Source: Epiperipatus broadwayi
Lineage: Eukaryota; Onychophora; Udeonychophora; Euonychophora; Peripatidae
NCBI GenBank assembly: GCA_028023455.1
Contig: JAQFVV010000032.1
Location: forward strand, 4,870,392 to 4,934,391
Direction: 5' to 3'
DNA length: 64,000 nt
Within the stretch, counting starts at the first letter, position 1. Every line of letters starts with the position of its first letter. The notes below the pieces were generated by a model. It did not search any database. It had not been told where the DNA came from and saw nothing but the letters and a program-made list of their open reading frames with translations. The position numbers and the translations under genes were made by a program. This document shows, one piece after another, positions 12,237 to 23,534 of this stretch.

Positions 12237-13082
12237 AGGTTAACATTATGAAAAAATTTCTAATTAAAATTGACCATCTAAGATGTATATATGTGAAAAA
12301 TTCTATGAGTATTATAATCTTATGTTTTGTGTTGAGTTTCTAGACAATTCAAGTGCAAATGTCATAATTTAAAATACATTAACTATAATCTCTTTATATT
12401 TTTTAAGTGACTTGCAATAAAGTTTATTACTTAGTAAGTCTTTTTTTTTTTGCCGCATTGTGTTCAATTATTCAAAAGTTATTAGATGCAGTGATGTTGT
12501 TGTTGCAGTTAGTCATATGTAAAAAAAATGTTCATAGTATAGTAGTTGTATGTATGACTTAGAGTTCAATCTTAGAACTTTCTTTAAAAAGCCATTGTTA
12601 GTCAAGAAATAAGTATTTCGTTTTTTCTTAACAAAAGAGTGGGTCATTAAAAAAATGCTTAAATTATCACTATTTTACCCTTGATTAGATATGAATAATG
12701 TCTTCTGTTTTGGATGTTGCACTGCAGAGATTTTTTTCTGATATAAGCTATTCTGAAGCTGTTTTTCATTTATCTTAAATTTTTCTTTTTTTTTTTGCCT
12801 TACTGCTTATCATATTATTATTGTAACAACATTATTTTGTATAGTGTATATAAATATTATAAACTATAGAACAATTTCTTGAAATATTGCTTGTTTTATT
12901 AAATCATTTCTAGACACATTTAGATTAAATTAAGTTTTACTTTTATTCTAATATAAATAAATACCTTTATCTTTTCTGTTAAAAAAATTGCTATTTTACA
13001 ACAACTATTATTTTTACTTTATTCTACAATATTTAATATTAAATCTTTTTGTTTAATGCTTAAAATTATTAGAAAATATATA
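12237..13082. other. Non-coding AT-rich stretch
   Basis: Poly-T runs at 12441-12451 and 12785-12796. No gene or element recognised. Confidence 0.5.
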
Positions 13083-13485
13083 TTATTATTATGTTTCAAA
13101 GTATAAACTTTATTGAGACTCAAAAAGGGGTTACATAACTTACATTTGAAAACATGAGGTCTTAGATAGAAATCGATTCATGATATTGCATATGTAATAA
13201 AGATTTACAATCTTGATTGTTATAGGAAAAAAAACATGATTTACTTTAATTAATAGAAAAATAAATATTACATAACAAGATACATGTCAAATTAAATTTA
13301 CATAGAATTTTTAAATGTGATATTGAGAAAAATATATGGAAACACATGATAGTATACATGAAAAATATAGAGAAAAGTTTGAAGTCGGTGTTAGATTGAC
13401 ATATGATCCCATTTGCTGAGAGTACTATAGTTTTCATAGCCAAATCTTATTGTTCATTTGTTACATAATTTCCATGTGAAAAAAC
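13083..13485 (-). mobile_element. Retroposon 3'-end fragment (same family as 7.7-8.1 kb)
   Basis: Starts with a short (TAT)n tail, then ATGTTTCAAAGTATAAACTT, TATTGAGACTC and GGGGTTACATAAC. Collinear with 7690-8110 by eye over ~390 bases. No protein domain. It runs straight into the minisatellite at 13490. Confidence 0.6.
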
Positions 13486-13489
13486 ATTG

Positions 13490-14436
13490 AAAAATACTAG
13501 TCAGTATGAATTGGAAAATTAAAAAAAAAAAAGCTCATTCAGCATAAATTGCATCTTGGAAAAATGGAAATATACAAGTTAGCATGAATTGCATCTTGTG
13601 AAAGTGAAAAAATACTAGTTGAGCATGAATCCATAATGGAAAAAAATAGTAGTCAGCCAGAATTGAATCTTGGGAAAATGGAAAAATACTAGTCAGCATA
13701 AATTGCATCTTGGGTAAATGAAAAAAATACTAGTTAGCATGAACTGCATCTTGAAAAATAGAAAAATACTAGGTTAGCTTAAACTGCATTTTGGAAAAAT
13801 GAGAAATACTAGTCTGAATAAACTGCATCTTGGGAAAGTGGGAAAATATTAGTTATTATGAATTGCATCTTGGCGAACAGAAAAATACTAGTTTAGCATG
13901 AATTGCATCTTGGGAAGTGGGAAAATACTAGTTAGCATGAATTGCATCTTGGGAAAGTGGGAAAATACTAATACAGCATAAATTGCATTTTGGGAAAATG
14001 AAAAAACAATAGTCTGCATAAACTGCATCTGGGGGATGGGAAATACTAACCAGCATAAATTAGATCTTGGGGGAAAATGAAAATAATACTAGTTCAGAAT
14101 GAATTGCATCTTGTGAAAATGAAAAAATACTAGTTAGCATGAATTGCATCTTCAAAAAAATATACTAATAAGCAGAAATTGGATCTTGGGGAAAATGGAA
14201 AAATACTAGTTCAGCATGAATTGCATCTTGGGGGAAATGGAAAAATACTAGTTGGCATGAATTGCATCTTGGAAAAAATACTAATAAACAGAAATTGGAT
14301 GTTGGGAAAATGGAAAAATACTACTTCAGCATGAATTGCATCTTGGGGGAAATGGAAAAATACTATCTTGGTAAAATAATACAGTCAACATAAATTGCAC
14401 CATATACATTAATTTAACATGAATTGCATCGTATAG
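13490..14436. repeat. ~40-bp minisatellite array, about 23 copies
   Basis: Imperfect tandem units around AATACTAGTTAGCATGAATT followed by GCATCTTGGGAAAATGGAAA. Units vary in A-run length and several are truncated near 14290-14430. There are no unique spacers, so it is not a CRISPR array. The same unit reappears at 20601-20660, directly after LINE-D, so one array was split by that insertion. Confidence 0.9.
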
Positions 14437-14887
14437 ATGGTGCCAAGTCTATGCTCTTTGTTTATTATTAAAATTTTAAATATCAATAAAGTTACTGTAA
14501 ATTTTTATAATCGGAGTGATGATAGCCTAAAGGTAAGCTCTTTCTACCTGTTTATTTTGAATAAACAACAAAATGAGCAGTGTATGACTTCCTAGAACAG
14601 GAAAAACTCAGGTCTAATCTAATCACAAGATCACATAGTGATTTAAATGTTAGGCAATATCTAAACTAATGTTAGTGCAAGCCCTCAGTTAGATAAAGCT
14701 TCAGGCCCTACAATAATTCTAGATCAAAGAATTTAGATGAGGATGATTCTATCATACAAAAAAAAGCCTGCCAAAAGTGTCCAAAAGAAAACAGAAGTTA
14801 AATTAGATCACAAGCAAAAATCTATTAAGATCACAAGTTCAGAATAAATGGCCATATTGACTGATATGATTCAAAATTTTAAAAAAA

Positions 14888-16580
14888 ATGGGAAAGAATC
14901 CTGATTCTCTTAAGAATCTAATCAAAATGGATTCTACTAACACAAACATTAATTTTAGGATTGAAAATCTAGTTAATAACTCTAAAAACACTCAATTTCA
15001 AACTGAAAATAACCTACCAAAATATGCTGTGATAGATTTTTCAAAATTTAAAAAAAAAAACACAGGTAGTGCTTCACTGAAAGCTGCCAATACCCACCAT
15101 AACAACTCTTTACACAGTCCAGAAACAGACTTAGAAATAACATTGGAAGCCCAAATTAGAGACTTTGATAGGAAAACACATTCCATGCAATATGATAACA
15201 TTTTGATGACTTCACACCAAAATTCTAATGAAATTTTAGACTCTGATTTCAATAGCTATAATAGTAAAAAATGCACAGCATTTCACAAAGCAAACATATT
15301 TGTTAGAAACTAATGATGAACTAAACCTTCACAGTTCAGATTATCCCACTTTAAAAGCCATGTTAAACACAAATAACACACAGATTATGGACAAAGAAGT
15401 AACTAATAAACCTATAATTACACCACATCAAATTCAAAATAAAATAAAATATTCCAATAGTCTAAACAACTGAAGTTATGCAACCACTCTGGCTAATAGC
15501 AATGCCAATACACAAAAGCATAAAGCAGAAACTCAATCTTCACAATTCTCCATCTTAGACTTTGTTATGAATGCCCTTCTCCTATTAAGATTAAATAAAC
15601 CCACAACAGACTCAACATAGTACAATATAAATGCTAAACAATTACCAATTTATTAGGCAGGAATTTAATGCCAGAATTCCCTCACTGCTTTTCAACTCAT
15701 TCTTGAATTATCATAATGAGAACACACTAATTCTCACTACCACAAACAACAATTGTAATTTTTTCACATTTCCAACAGATGAATTCTTTGAGCTGTTGAA
15801 GAATCTAAAACTAGGTGATGCAATAAAACAAATACAAATATACCACCATCCAAATAAAATATAGTGGAGTTCAACAATATTATCCAAAAAGAGCTGTTTA
15901 AAAGACAACAACTCTTCCTAAACCAGCCCTACCTTATCAAAATAGACAAGAATAAGACCAGAATTTCTTATGGACTTGCATGTAACTGTTATGTTAATTT
16001 CTCTCAATCTGACCTTCAAAGACTGCTGGCCAAACATGGTGAAATTACAAGCTTCAAATACTTAACAGAAAAGATAGCCAATTTTGAACTTCTGTCACAC
16101 AGTGTGACCTTCATGCTTAGATTGAACTCAAGATACACACCACTCAATATTCCAACAACACTCGAGGCAAAAAAGTGTCCAATCTTCATATCTATTTATG
16201 GTGTGCAGCCTCAATGCTTTCTTTGTGATGACCACTCAAACCTCATCAAACTCTGTCCTATGAGATTTTGTGACCTGTGCAAAACAAAAAAAAACTAAAT
16301 ATCACAAATGTAAAACAATGACTCACAATCCTCCTTCCTCCCTTCAACTTCCCACTACACATTCTACAATGCAGACTAATCAACAAGCACACAAAACACT
16401 CACGGAACCAACACAGGTGAACAAACAAGGAATGAACACTAAAAGCAAGATCCTCATGGATGATGTTGATATTGTTGTACAGAAATCACAAGCACACTTT
16501 CCTCATCATATGAATCATAAAGCTATCAACCACACTAAGCCAAAGCTGATTCACCAGCAACAAAGTTTTAACAAATAAAA
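14888..16580 (+). pseudogene. LINE-D ORF1 (nucleic-acid-binding protein), frameshifted
   Basis: Pieces in several frames: 14888-15313, 15631-15864, 15864-16298 and 16270-16578. The N-terminal part is Asn/Lys-rich and disordered-looking. The 15864-16298 piece contains a probable RRM-like region and then PQCFLCDDHSNLIKLC followed by CDLC. The equivalent in LINE-C is PQCFVCGSRYHLAIYC, a CX2CX4HX4C zinc knuckle; here the ninth position is Asn instead of His, so the knuckle is probably damaged. ORF1 proteins of this type coat element RNA. The downstream part (16270-16860) is Gln/Lys/Thr-rich linker. Starts are uncertain because of decay. Confidence 0.7.
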
Positions 16581-17039
16581 ACTTGCAACTACAACATACC
16601 GACCTTGAAAATGAAGCAAAAATATCAAGTGCCAACTAACAAAAAAAAAACTCAAAACTCTTCTAGCTCCCAGCAAGCTGAACTAACCAATTCAACCACT
16701 GATTCAGATATGGAGCCACCCTGTGCAGAACTCAACACTAACAGAGGACTTACCATTATAAGGAAGAAAGAAAATAAAAGAATCAAACATGGGAAATCAC
16801 TAGTACACAAGACAGTACTTCTCTGTAAGACACAGCTTTCAAAAGAAGATATATTGAGGTAACACTTACCCAAAACAATCCATAATATCCAAAATTCCAA
16901 TACCACAGCATTCAACAAATGAGGCTCAAGATGCAGTAATGTAAGTTCAAGATTCCATGAACATGGAAGAACAACTTGCACTAAGTGAAAAACTGCATAT
17001 GGGTAAATAGCCACATTTCTCAACCAAAGCCCATTAAAA

Positions 17040-17645
17040 CATAAATCATGCAACTTAAAAAAAATTGCAGGCATTAATGTAAGGGGGCTTAACTCTCTCA
17101 ACCACATTCACACTATTGAAAAATGTCTTGACAAAATCAACATCCATATTGTGTGCTTCTCAGAGATCAAGCTTCACTATCAGTCAGACTACAGAATCTC
17201 ACAAATGATGCAACACTATGACTACTTTCAGTGCTCTCCTTCCAACTCTGCATCATCAGGAGTGGCATTTCTCATTAGCAAAAGTCTTCCATATAACAAA
17301 CTCAGAACTCTACACATAAACAAAGAATTACTAGTATTAAACTTAACATTTGGGAATTATTCCCTCAATATAATTTATTCATACTTTAGAAATGCCCTGA
17401 ACTCAGCACATCCTGTAATCAAATGCCCTTAATTTCAACTCGATCTTTCTTCACCTCCTCAACAGTCTTTCTGTGTGGAGAGGGTTTCATTCCTCCTAAT
17501 GCCTTCTCCTTCTACACATTGCATAGATTTCTGATTGACCTGCTTTTCTACACTCCAGACATCCACTTTGACTTCAAAGCCTGTCTTTAATTGGTGCTTT
17601 TCTCTGACCACCTTGCCATGCTAAATATCTTTTCAGATTAACACC
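17040..17645 (+). pseudogene. LINE-D ORF2, APE-type endonuclease domain
   Basis: Begins INVRGLNSL, the start of the apurinic-endonuclease fold in LINE ORF2, then HIVCFSEIKL (metal-binding Glu) and SSGVAFLISKSLPY at the position of the SGGVAI-type strand. After a frameshift near 17430, IPPNAFSFYTLHRFLIDLLF and then LFSDHLAMLN give the terminal Ser-Asp-His motif. This domain nicks target DNA to prime reverse transcription. Several stops separate the pieces, so it cannot be functional. Confidence 0.75.
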
Positions 17646-17734
17646 ACTATACCAATACAAAACTCTTACTCTCGCACCATAAGAATATTGAATAAAATCA
17701 TCTCTCCAAATTTGATCTTTTCAGAGGCTTATAT

Positions 17735-18285
17735 CTTGCTCAACAAAATTAAAATACTCTCCCCCCCCCATCCAAGCTTGGTCTTTATTTTTTGGAGTCA
17801 TGAGCTTTCTTATTGACTCCTACACAAAGAAAACAAAAGGTCCCCATCAACTTATTAAGGACCTAGAAAATATTAGTAACAATTGAATGCCTCTCACATT
17901 CATGAATTCCTATGTACAAAAAATAATGGAACTCAATGTACAAAAAATAATGGAACTCAAAAGTCAAACTACCATAAACAAAAAGTGCTTTCTCAATATG
18001 TAGCCACTAAAAGGGTAAAAATCTTTATTGATAATTGGCATAATTGGACCCACAGCTCAACAAAATCAAAATACTCTCTCCTCTCCCCATAAAGCTTGGT
18101 CTTTATTTTTTGGAGTCATGAGCTCTCTTACTGACTCCTACACAAAGAAAACAAAAGGTCCCCATTCACAAACCCCAATGTACAAAAAATAATGGAACTC
18201 AAAAGTCAATAAGTGCTTGCTCAATATGTAGCCACTAAAAGAGCAAATTTTTTTATTGATAATCAGCATAATTGGACCTGCAGCT
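17735..18285 (+). repeat. Imperfect tandem duplication inside LINE-D
   Basis: A ~300-base segment beginning CTCAACAAAATTAAAATACT at 17739 recurs from 18056 (CTCAACAAAATCAAAATACT). Both copies carry AAGCTTGGTCTTTATTTTTT, GGAGTCATGAGCT and CAATATGTAGCCACTAAAAG. A smaller doubling of ATGTACAAAAAATAATGGAA lies at 17912-17958. The duplication falls between the endonuclease and RT domains. Confidence 0.85.
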
Positions 18286-18439
18286 ATATCAGGTGGGCTC
18301 TGGGGATAGTCAAAAGGCCCACTCTTACAATGTTAACAATGGATCAGCACTGCTATAGCAGTCCTGAACTGCTGACAAGATTCATAAACACTTCTATTGC
18401 AAACTTCAATGTGCCAATTTCGAAATCAGAAGCATCTGA

Positions 18440-20400
18440 AAACAGTTGGAAGTCATGAATGTAATATTACTGAACAGCAAATAATCCAAAAGTTACATTC
18501 CTATCCAGAAAGCACACACCCCAAACTACATGGCGTTCCAAGATTTCTGCATCTCCACCTAAGTCACTTCACTGCATCAATAGTCTGGAAAATGATTGAC
18601 CTGCTTGTTGGAGACTTTCTGAACATCCCAAACCTTTATCCTGTATTGCTGGTACCATTCCTAAAAAAATCCATTAACCTTTCCAACCTGTCAAACACAA
18701 AACCTATATCAATGATTGTCTCCTCATCAAAACAATAGAATCCATAGTTAAAGGTGATATTCAAAATCAGATTTACAATCATATCTCCAAGTATCAATTT
18801 GCTTGCAAAGACTCTTCCACCAGCAATACTGTATGGGATTTCCTGCTCCTGATTGAGCACATCAGAGTGCAAAGAAAATCTAAAGCAATAGTAATTAAAT
18901 TTTACTTCTCTGCCTTTGACACCATCTACCATCAACCCTACTATGGACCCTTTATGACTATCAAGTGCCTGATGTTTTTATTCGCATAATAGAAAATCTT
19001 CTGCTCAACAGGTCAATATTCATGTCTCTTAATGGTAAGCTGTCTGATGGCTTCAGACCATATTTATCCATCCCACAGGGATTGCCATTGGCTACACTAT
19101 GTTTTATTGCATACATCAACCCCTTCACAAATAAATTGAAGATTCCTGAGATATATGTAGCTGCCCTGAAACACCAGCACACCACATCACCTATGTCAAT
19201 GATGTATCTATCTACCTTCCACACAAAGCTCAACTTCAGACTGCATTACAAATTATAGAGAATCATGCTAGAAATTTAAATTTTAAAATAAACCACAGCA
19301 AGTCATTGATGTGGAAAATAAAGACAAGAAATCGTTCCCTCAATTTTCACAGCTGAGCCACAACCCTTCTTAGGCTTTCCAATCTCCAAGTCCAGGCTAA
19401 CCATGGCCAAGAACATTCAAAACTTAGTTCTCGACAAAACAAGAAAAATCATTGGCTCACTCTCAAAAATCTCAGTATCACTTCCTGGAATGACTGCCCT
19501 TTTCAATATGCTAGTCTATCCTAGACTGAACTATTATTTCCCAATTGTCAAGCCTACTAAAACCTTCAAACAGGCAATAAACTCACTATACTCCATAGCT
19601 CTTTGGAATGGCAGAATGGTGGCCATCAGCATAACCAAAGTCCAAATGCCTAAGGAGATCAATGTTCTGGGCCTGCACTCTGTCTTCATTTGGTACCTTC
19701 AAAAATCACTGCAAGTACTTCACTCTGTTCACCTTGCACCTTCCACCTTAAAACCACACTCGTTGGTTGATCCTACCAACATGCCTCTGCCATTCTCCAG
19801 CAAGTGGATGACCAATATTTAGGTATATGTAAAAAAACTCAACAAACCTAACACAAATCACTCTTAGACAATTAAAAAACTATTGGCAGACTTACAAAAT
19901 CAAATTTCCAAATCAGACCACACTCCAGAACACACTTGGTATCAACAACAAATTACTAATTAGGAAATTTAAAAATTGGTATCTTGAACTCAAATTTATA
20001 GACTTCCTCATCAAGCTAAATCTCTCCTCATTGTCTACAAACCATTTCCTAGTCTGGAGAAAAGGCTACAGCAAACTAAACTCTCAATTGCAATTATGCT
20101 CCACAGCAGATGAACAATCCAACACCTGTTGCATTCCTGCCCTTATCTTCATCTGCTGTGGACTTTCATTGATGAAAATGTTTCACTGAACATCAATGAT
20201 GCACTCTTCATTCAAAATGCAATCAAGACATCAATGTTTGCCACCATTAGAATGTCCATTTTTATTAACTTTGCTGTGTGGATTACCAGATGTGAATATA
20301 TCTTCAGATATGTATCTACCACTGTCTATAACACCTATACAAAGTTGTTCAGGCATTTTAGGGACAGACTGACTGTTTGATACCTGGCTGGTTTCATCAA
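18440..20400 (+). pseudogene. LINE-D ORF2, reverse transcriptase and C-terminal region
   Basis: RT motifs in order: an N-terminal stretch (18460-18740), YQFACKDSSTSNTVWDF at about 18795, motif A read as KFYFSAFDTI (18897 on), motif B LSIPQGLPLATLCFIAYINP (19064 on) and motif C ITYVNDVSIYLP (19186-19221). Two catalytic aspartates are replaced: TAC (Tyr) at 18903-18905 in motif A and AAT (Asn) at 19198-19200 in the YxDD box. The tail around 20090-20160 keeps traces of the Cys/His region (HSCPYLHLLW). At least four frameshifts. LINE-B has intact aspartates at both places. Confidence 0.8.
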
Positions 20401-20600
20401 GAAACTTAGGGCAAATTTCACCCTACTGGATCAGTGAACACACATCAATATCTATCAAAGCTCAAGTGTGACATGACTCAACAGTGCTTCTGGTACACTA
20501 GCATAAACAGTGATTCTGGTACACTAGCATCAAGAATTTACATACATGTACTACTAGTTACCCTCAATAGTTTCTAATAAATATCTTTTTATTAAAAAAA

Positions 20601-20660
20601 ACATGAATTGCATCTTGGCAAAATAAAAAAATACTATTCAGCATGAATTGCATCTTGTCA
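20601..20660. repeat. Continuation of the split minisatellite
   Basis: ACATGAATTGCATCTTGGCA followed by AATACTATTCAGCATGAATT GCATCTTG: one and a half units of the array at 13490-14436, directly abutting the 3' end of LINE-D. Confidence 0.85.
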
Positions 20661-20803
20661 GGTTTAGATTTTTAGTACTTTTAAAATAAAACATTGGAGT
20701 TTGTTACCTTGAATGTGAACCAAACTGCTTATTGCAGGATTACTATGGAGACCTTTGGTCACATGATATTTCTGTTGCCATATTATTTTTAAAATTATTG
20801 TTT

Positions 20804-21073
20804 AATAATTTGATTTTTTTTGATAAAATTTTGAATGAAATTATCACAGAACATTGAAAAGTAATGATGGTAAATGCTGAGGAAAGAGAAGAGAATTTTA
20901 TTGGGGAATATAAAGTTAAGTGTTATGAATAGATACAATTATTTGGGAATTGTCTTAAGCAATCGGAGGAATTGCCTGGAGGAATGGGAAAAAAAAAAGA
21001 TAAATGAAGCAAAGGGAATAATTTGATTTTTTTTGTTAAAATTTTGAATGAAATTATCACAGAACATTGAAAA
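20804..21073. repeat. 57-bp direct repeats flanking a LINE relic
   Basis: 20804-20860 and 21017-21073 are near-identical (AATAATTTGATTTTTTTTG start, ACAGAACATTGAAAA end), 213 bases apart. The intervening sequence is the RT relic described separately. Broader similarity between 20665-20740 and 21133-21205 suggests a larger, older duplication. Confidence 0.8.
20900..21012 (+). pseudogene. Fragment of a LINE reverse transcriptase (post-YxDD region)
   Basis: From about 20907 the frame reads GNIKLSVMNRYNYLGIVLSN, then RRNCLEEWEKKKINEAKGI. This matches the common thumb-side motif of LINE RTs (V..YKYLG..LS..G....E...RI..AK). Only ~35 codons survive and no catalytic box is present. It is a different family from LINE-A to -D. 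Confidence 0.6.
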
Positions 21074-21224
21074 AGGTATAAATTAATTCTGAATTGAACA
21101 AAGTGTGTATAGAGAAGTTTTTTATAATTTTGGCTTTAGGTTTTTAGTATTTTCTAAATGGAAAACTCTGGAGCTTGTAATCTTGACTCTGAACAGGTAA
21201 ACCATTTGCTGCTGCTCCTGCTGC

Positions 21225-21397
<173 letters not shown>

Positions 21398-21749
21398 AAT
21401 TATTACTATGTTTTAATAATATTCTTTATTGTCTATAAAGGTTGCAGAATGTCTACATACTTACACCTTGGTTACAGAGGCATGATAGTTTTTGAATACA
21501 TTGGTATGGAAGTGTTGAATGGGGGTCTACAACAGAAAACCTATTGAATTACATTGCTTCAGAATGTACTATTATTCATTTCTGATTTTGTTGTTCATTG
21601 GTATTCCTCCTGAAATCTTTCATTAATTTTCTGTTATCATCTTTATTTACTAGTCATAAATTTTGGTTTGTTTGAATAGTCTGTGCTTACATAATGGCTA
21701 GCTTCGCATGCTTCCACAAATTGGCTTATAAATTTAATAGTAATTAGGT

Positions 21750-22620
21750 GGCCACATGGGTATCTGGATCCATAATATTTGCATCTCTGTGCCTTATTTG
21801 TTGCAGCTTATTGTACAATATTGTCAGATGTCTTCTGATATTATTTCCAAAGCTGAAAATACATTGTGTGCACCACTATGCATAAAGACCAAAGATTGCT
21901 GCTCTTGCTGTAGGAGTTGTCTTGTTGTGTGTAAAATCTGCTAACTGTTGTATTGTTTGGATTGTAAAATATGTGTGGTTGTGTTTCTTCAACAGTATGG
22001 CACAAGTTTTAAAATGAATCTAATGACCTATAAAGATGATGATATCATAAGAAATAGGATGTAGGTAGTGCAAACAGGTTTAGTTTAATCAAGAAGTCAA
22101 AGAACTTTGACTCCATTGAAGTTTTTAAGAAGTTGTTTGCTATTTACTCCCAGAATTGGCTAAATGTCTGGTTGTTTGTGGCTGGGATGATCAACTTGTA
22201 TCTCTGCCAGTCTGTGTACTTGTTATGAAATGTGAGCATTATAGTTCTAGCATTGGTTTATTCTGCATATGCTAATGACTCTAGATAGTCATATGTGGGG
22301 GGGGGGGGGGGTGATCTGTAGGAATTATATTGAGTATCATATGGGGGTGTGTGTGGATTGATATATCATATGGGGGTGTGTGTGGATGATCTGTAGGGAT
22401 TATATTGAAAAAGCTTTGTAGCTGCTGAAACTATGCAATGATCTTTGCCAATAGGTTTGTGTGTGGAACACATACATTGTGTGTATCCCTAACCCATTCT
22501 GTATACTTAGTTGGCTGAGTTATTTGATTAATGTGGCTAAGTTTTCCTACCCTATATTAGTTTGATACAGAGTGATGATATGGCCACTGTATTTTTTTTT
22601 GTAAAGTTGACAATAGATGA
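21750..22620 (-). pseudogene. LINE-A ORF2 C-terminal end
   Basis: Downstream part of RT after the SINE insertion: KYFSSIVNFTKK and AISSLCIKL (about 22625-22552) align with YFSPIINFSKHF and KISSLCTKL of LINE-B. Further down, 22040-22130 mirrors LINE-B 29720-29810 at nucleotide level (ATGTAGGTAGTGCAAACAGG versus ATGTTGGTAGTGCATAAAGG). The region is heavily frameshifted. Confidence 0.6.
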
Positions 22621-22626
22621 GAAATA

Positions 22627-22866
22627 TTTGACAGAATAGCTCAGTTGGTAGAGCGTTTGCCTTAAATTCAATATACAAGAATCTAAAGATGCGAGTTCAA
22701 CTTCTAAGCGAATATTGTCACTGTGCATATAGGCCGGCAACACCCGAAGAAGAGTGGAGAATAATACTACTCGAAACGTTGTGTAATTACTAACCTGTAT
22801 TGTCTATTTGTGTGTTATTACTAACAAGTTGTTTGTATTTGAAAAGTTTAAATAAAGTTTAAAATG
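22627..22866 (+). mobile_element. tRNA-derived SINE inserted in LINE-A
   Basis: Starts with a tRNA-like head: box A TAGCTCAGTTGGTAGAGC at 22637-22654 and box B-like GAGTTCAACTTC at 22693-22704, about 39 bases apart as in RNA polymerase III promoters. A non-tRNA body follows, then an A/T-rich end at about 22866. LINE-A coding sequence resumes on both sides (RIAF before it and KYFSS after it on the minus strand), which fixes the insertion. The head cannot fold as a normal tRNA (no good acceptor stem), so it is not a tRNA gene. The body contains a hammerhead-like block, described separately. Confidence 0.75.
22738..22792 (+). ncRNA. Degenerate hammerhead-like motif in the SINE body
   Basis: CCGAAGA (22744-22750; consensus CUGANGA with U to C), one extra A, then a 6-bp stem GAGTGG/CTACTC (22752-22757 and 22767-22772, one G-U pair) with a 9-base loop, then GAAAC (22773-22777). 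The layout resembles the hammerheads known in Penelope-like element ends, but I cannot place stem III or the cleavage site, and the core U is lost. Confidence 0.4.
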
Positions 22867-23534
22867 CAATTCTTGTTGTTGTAAGTATGTTTAATAAGTG
22901 AACTTTTGAATATAAAGATAAGTATGCATTTGATAAAGAGATGGCTATGTTTTTTGCTTTCTGATTGAGGTTATTTTGCAGAGTTTGTCTCATTCTATGC
23001 ACTCCTAGGTAAAAAGAGATGGCTATGTTTTTTGCTTTCTGATTGAGGTTATTTTGCAGAGTTTGTCTCATTCTATGCACTCCTAGGTAAAATGGGAATC
23101 CAAAAAATGGAGTAAGTTTTCCTTAGTATAGCTGTGTGTAGGATTTGTTAGAATAGATGGACCATGCTGATGTTTTGACTAGGTTGAATTGTAGTTTATG
23201 TATTTCTGTGTAATTTTGTAATATTCATTCTAATACTGGCATTCCATTCCATGATGTTAGAAACACTGTCATATCATTCATGTATGCAATACCTGGAATA
23301 TATTGAGCTCTTCAGGGTATTAATATTTCTGAAAATTCATTTTCAATCTGTTTTAAGAGTGGAGTTATATATAGCATACACAGCAGTGCACTGAATGAGG
23401 ATCCTTGTGAAATTGACTGTGTGGGAGTAACTGTTGTGTTTTTGCCACTAAGGCTTATCTCTCGGTTGAGTAAGAGATTTGGGTGTTCATTCATATTCCT
23501 ATTCATCATGCTTGAGGTCACTGATGTTAGCCAA
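22867..23534 (-). pseudogene. LINE-A ORF2, RT catalytic part
   Basis: Contains LLNREISLSGKNTTVTPTQS and ISQGSSFSALLCMLYI (motif B, 23521-23312), then AYMNDMT at 23264-23287, i.e. the YxDD box as YMND (AAT codon within 23273-23284). Downstream, MRQTLQNNLNQKAKN and SLYSKVHLLNILTTTRIAF align with LINE-B. The same D-to-N change is seen in LINE-D. Confidence 0.75.
22935..23090. repeat. 78-bp in-frame tandem duplication in LINE-A RT
   Basis: 22935-23012 and 23013-23090 are essentially identical. The unit is 26 codons, so HRMRQTLQNNLNQKAKNIAI is encoded twice without shifting the frame. Confidence 0.95.

Larger units (their letters stand above)
14437..20600 (+). mobile_element. LINE-D: decayed I/Nimb-like non-LTR retrotransposon
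   Basis: About 6.1 kb with the full order of a two-ORF LINE on the + strand: ORF1 with a zinc knuckle, APE-type endonuclease, reverse transcriptase, C-terminal Cys/His region, short 3' tail (TTTTTATTAAAAAA). Every ORF is broken by stops and frameshifts. The word ACATGAATTGCATC occurs just before (~14421) and just after (~20608) the element; it may be the target-site duplication, though it is also part of the minisatellite unit. The clade call rests on domain order and on the trinucleotide-tailed relatives downstream. Confidence 0.8.

Noticed and set aside
13490-14436. Possible CRISPR-like array
   Set aside because: Units are directly adjacent, imperfect and without unique spacers of constant length; this is a eukaryotic minisatellite.
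14998-15252. 84-codon minus-strand ORF opposite LINE-D ORF1
   Set aside because: Antisense shadow of the ORF1 fragment.
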